This document shows positions 62,213 through 64,000 of a DNA stretch of 64,000 bases, one piece after another (position 1 is the stretch's first letter; each line of letters begins with the position of its first letter). Origin of the DNA: Rhodobacterales bacterium (GTDB lineage: Bacteria; Pseudomonadota; Alphaproteobacteria; Caulobacterales; Hyphomonadaceae); NCBI GenBank assembly GCA_014763715.1, contig JACXUV010000002.1, positions 124,001-188,000 of the forward strand. Reading direction: 5' to 3'. Made by a program: the position numbers and the translations under genes. A model generated the notes under the pieces. That model did not search any database, had not been told where the DNA came from, and worked only from the letters and a program-made list of their open reading frames with translations.

Positions 62213-63355
62213 ATGTCGGCCGTGTCTCGTCATATCGTTGTCCTTGGCGCCGGTTTTGCCGCACTGACGGCTGTGCGCACGCTGCGAAAGGCCGATCCGG
62301 ATGTCCGCATCACCCTCGTCGCGCCCAGCCCGGAATTCCATTACCTGCCCAGCCTGATCTGGGTACCGACAGGTCTGCGAAAGCCCGAGGAACTGGTGCA
62401 CAGGCTCGACGGTTTCTTTGCCCGCCAGCGCGTGACGTATCATGCCGGACGAGTGACGAGCCTCAAGGATGGTGGGCGTACCGTGCTGACGGATACCGGT
62501 GAGATCGCCAATGATGGCCTGATCATCGCCACGGGTGGGCGCTTCCTGAAGAAACTGCCCGGCATCGAACACGTCCTGACGATCTGCGAAGGCATCGGAG
62601 CCGCCGAGGCCATACGCAACCGGCTTGAAGCGCTACAATCAGGCCGCATCGCCCTCGGCTTTGCGACCAATCCACAAGAGCAAGGCGCGATGCGCGGCGG
62701 ACCGATGTTCGAAATGCTGTTCGGCATCGACACTTGGCTACGCAAGCAGGGCCGCCGTGACCGCGTCGCACTGACCTTCTTCAACCCCTCTCCCCGTCCC
62801 GGCCAACGCCTTGGCGCCAAGGCTGTCGATGGCCTGCTCGCAGAGATGAAGCGCCGGAACATCGACAAGCATCTCGGCCACAAGCTGAAGGGCTTCAGCG
62901 AGACAGGCGTCGAAACGGAGGGCGACACCATCCAGGCAGACCTCACTCTCTTCATGCCGGGGCTGACCGGACCGGACTGGGCCGCAGCAAGCGGCCTGCC
63001 CCTGTCGCCCGGCGGTTTCTTCCAGGCTGATGGCGGCGGCAAGGTAACCGGCGCGGACCATGTCTATGTGGCCGGGGATGCCGGCAGCTATCCGGGGCCC
63101 GACTGGCTGCCCAAACAGGCCCATATGGCCGACCTTCAGGCGGAAGCTGCTGCGCACAATCTGCTGGCGGAACTCGCAGGCAAGCCGGCGAGTGCCCGCT
63201 TCAAGCCGGAACTCGCCTGTATTATCGATTCCCTCGACAAGGGCATGCTGGTGTATCGCAGCGAGGACCACAGCTTCGTCCTGCCCTCCTCGCGCCTATT
63301 TCACTGGGCCAAACGCGTCTTCGAGGGCAGGTACCTGCGTCCCTACAGGGGCTGA
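62213..63355 (+). CDS. SQR/NDH-2-like FAD-dependent oxidoreductase without SQR cysteines
   Basis: 380 residues. The FAD motif is VVLGAGFAALTAVRTL, the second motif DGLIIATGGRFL, and the C-terminal FAD segment is HVYVAGDAGSY. It aligns with sulfide:quinone oxidoreductases, but the SQR stretch around the active cysteine reads QEQGAMRGGPMFE. Only two cysteines occur, in TICEG and LACII. Sulfide oxidation by the usual persulfide path is therefore unlikely; it may be an NADH dehydrogenase-like or other quinone-linked flavoprotein. ATG 62213 has AAAGGAGG before it. Confidence 0.8.
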   Translation: MSAVSRHIVVLGAGFAALTAVRTLRKADPDVRITLVAPSPEFHYLPSLIWVPTGLRKPEELVHRLDGFFARQRVTYHAGRVTSLKDGGRTVLTDTGEIANDGLIIATGGRFLKKLPGIEHVLTICEGIGAAEAIRNRLEALQSGRIALGFATNPQEQGAMRGGPMFEMLFGIDTWLRKQGRRDRVALTFFNPSPRPGQRLGAKAVDGLLAEMKRRNIDKHLGHKLKGFSETGVETEGDTIQADLTLFMPGLTGPDWAAASGLPLSPGGFFQADGGGKVTGADHVYVAGDAGSYPGPDWLPKQAHMADLQAEAAAHNLLAELAGKPASARFKPELACIIDSLDKGMLVYRSEDHSFVLPSSRLFHWAKRVFEGRYLRPYRG

Positions 63356-63356
63356 G

Positions 63357-63842
63357 CTATTTCACGTTCTCGACCAGGTCGAGCGGCAGGGCCGTCGTGC
63401 GCTTCGCCACGCGGATCACGATGCGCGACTGCACATCCGAAACGAGCGCGGAGCCGAGCAGCTTGTCACGCAGGAAATTGTCATAGGCGTGCATGTCGGT
63501 GGTCACGACGTGAACCATGTAATCCACCTGCCCCGTCACGGTCATGCACTCGGTCACTTCCGGCCAGGCCAGGACCATGTCCTCAAAGGCTTGCAGGTTT
63601 TCCCGGTTCGGCAGGGCAAGCTTTACACTGGCGATCACCTCGAAATTCAGCCCGAGGGCAAAATTGTCGAGAATCGTCACCCTGCCCCGGATGAACCCGG
63701 CTTCTTCCATACGCTTGATCCGGCGCCAGCAAGGGGAGGAAGAAAGTCCCACCCGGTCGGCGATTTCAGCGACGGAAAGCCCCGCATCCCGCTGGATGAT
63801 GTCAAGAATCTTGGCATCAACTGAGTCAATTTCTTGGGCCAA
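63357..63842 (-). CDS. Lrp/AsnC-family transcriptional regulator
   Basis: 161 residues from a TTG start preceded by GGAG. The N-terminal helix-turn-helix has AGLSVAEIADRVGLSSSPCWRRIKRMEEAG; the C-terminal RAM domain has VTECMTVTGQVDYMVHVVTTDMHAYDNF. It would bind an amino acid and control catabolism or transport genes. It is divergent from a gene cut by the right edge, its most likely target, and a palindrome sits between them. It ends one base from the converging SQR-like gene. Confidence 0.92.
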   Translation of the reverse strand: MAQEIDSVDAKILDIIQRDAGLSVAEIADRVGLSSSPCWRRIKRMEEAGFIRGRVTILDNFALGLNFEVIASVKLALPNRENLQAFEDMVLAWPEVTECMTVTGQVDYMVHVVTTDMHAYDNFLRDKLLGSALVSDVQSRIVIRVAKRTTALPLDLVENVK

Positions 63843-63865
63843 TTTTCCAGGCTCCCCGCATTTAA

Positions 63866-63880
63866 AGGCATATTATGCCT
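63866..63880. promoter_or_regulatory. Palindrome in the Lrp divergent region
   Basis: AGGCATA-T-TATGCCT, seven-base arms, 23 bases upstream of the regulator's start. It has the length and symmetry of an Lrp/AsnC binding site and is flanked by AT-rich DNA. Confidence 0.5.
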
Positions 63881-63969
63881 CCATTTAACAAAAATGGCGC
63901 AAGAAAGGCAAGCTTTTTCGTGCATTTTATCGAATAATCTTCCAGTTCCTTGGAGCGGACAGATTACCC

Positions 63970-64000
63970 ATGCATCATCGTGAAGTTACGCTGAACGACA
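63970..64000 (+). CDS. Start of a gene cut by the right edge
   Basis: ATG at 63970 opens a frame without a stop to the end of the window (MHHREVTLND). GGAG occurs about 15 bases upstream. It is divergent from the Lrp regulator. Too short to identify. Confidence 0.35.
   Translation, partial: MHHREVTLND

Overview
The window is high-GC chromosomal DNA of an alphaproteobacterium. Gene content fits the Hyphomonadaceae/Caulobacterales side: the split Lhr-ligase-exonuclease-phosphoesterase repair set, a speF-type leader before an ornithine decarboxylase, promoters of the TTGAC(G)-N10-14-GCTANAWC type, many short or absent leaders, and an acyl-CoA/thioesterase/SDR-rich metabolism. This placement is an inference from gene content, not a phylogeny. 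No rRNA, tRNA, CRISPR array, insertion sequence or prophage structural gene was seen. No gene-free stretch exceeds 300 bases.

Layout. 1-5.8 kb: aspartate aminotransferase (cut by the left edge), Dps, a sodium:solute symporter, a LysR regulator and a group II PLP decarboxylase; a small-RNA-like locus lies between symporter and lysR. 5.9-7.8 kb: a short accessory islet with an S24 (LexA/CI-type) repressor that has two operator-like sites at its own promoter, an AT-richer gene carrying a HEPN-like RX4H motif, a DUF1508 micro-gene, and a divergent 77-codon gene whose ATG overlaps it. 7.8-20.3 kb: the DNA-repair set pdeM, lhr, exo and ligase, interleaved with secreted proteins, a DnaK-like protein and a trypsin-like lipoprotein. 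20.3-26.5 kb: an HU protein with an Ala/Lys tail, two MscS channels with small membrane partners, a DECR-type dienoyl-CoA reductase, a short pantothenate kinase and a TlpA-like thiol-disulfide protein with a leader hairpin over its ribosome-binding site.

26.6-38 kb: a TetR-headed operon of lipid/xenobiotic-type enzymes (alpha/beta hydrolase and two MDR oxidoreductases), an unusual FMO-M23-DUF6498-unknown operon divergent from two hotdog thioesterases, and several secreted proteins. 38-46 kb: PutA (proline to glutamate), a glycosyltransferase, orphan PstS, ornithine decarboxylase with its leader RNA, and MurI overlapping it tail to tail. 46-49.4 kb: a copper-resistance operon (small metal-binding exported protein, CopA, CopB). 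49.5-57.4 kb: PhoR-type kinase divergent from a complete tripartite RND efflux operon. 57.5-64 kb: PepO-like M13 peptidase, PilZ protein, thiolase, GNAT, an SQR-like flavoprotein without the usual cysteines, and an Lrp/AsnC regulator divergent from a gene cut by the right edge.

Most notable second-look items: the anti-Shine-Dalgarno small-RNA candidate at 3157-3269, the HEPN-like islet, the helically phased 11-bp tandem repeat between lhr and pdeM, the start-site-sequestering hairpin of the tlpA-like gene, and the CopA protein with a second Met/His-rich tail.
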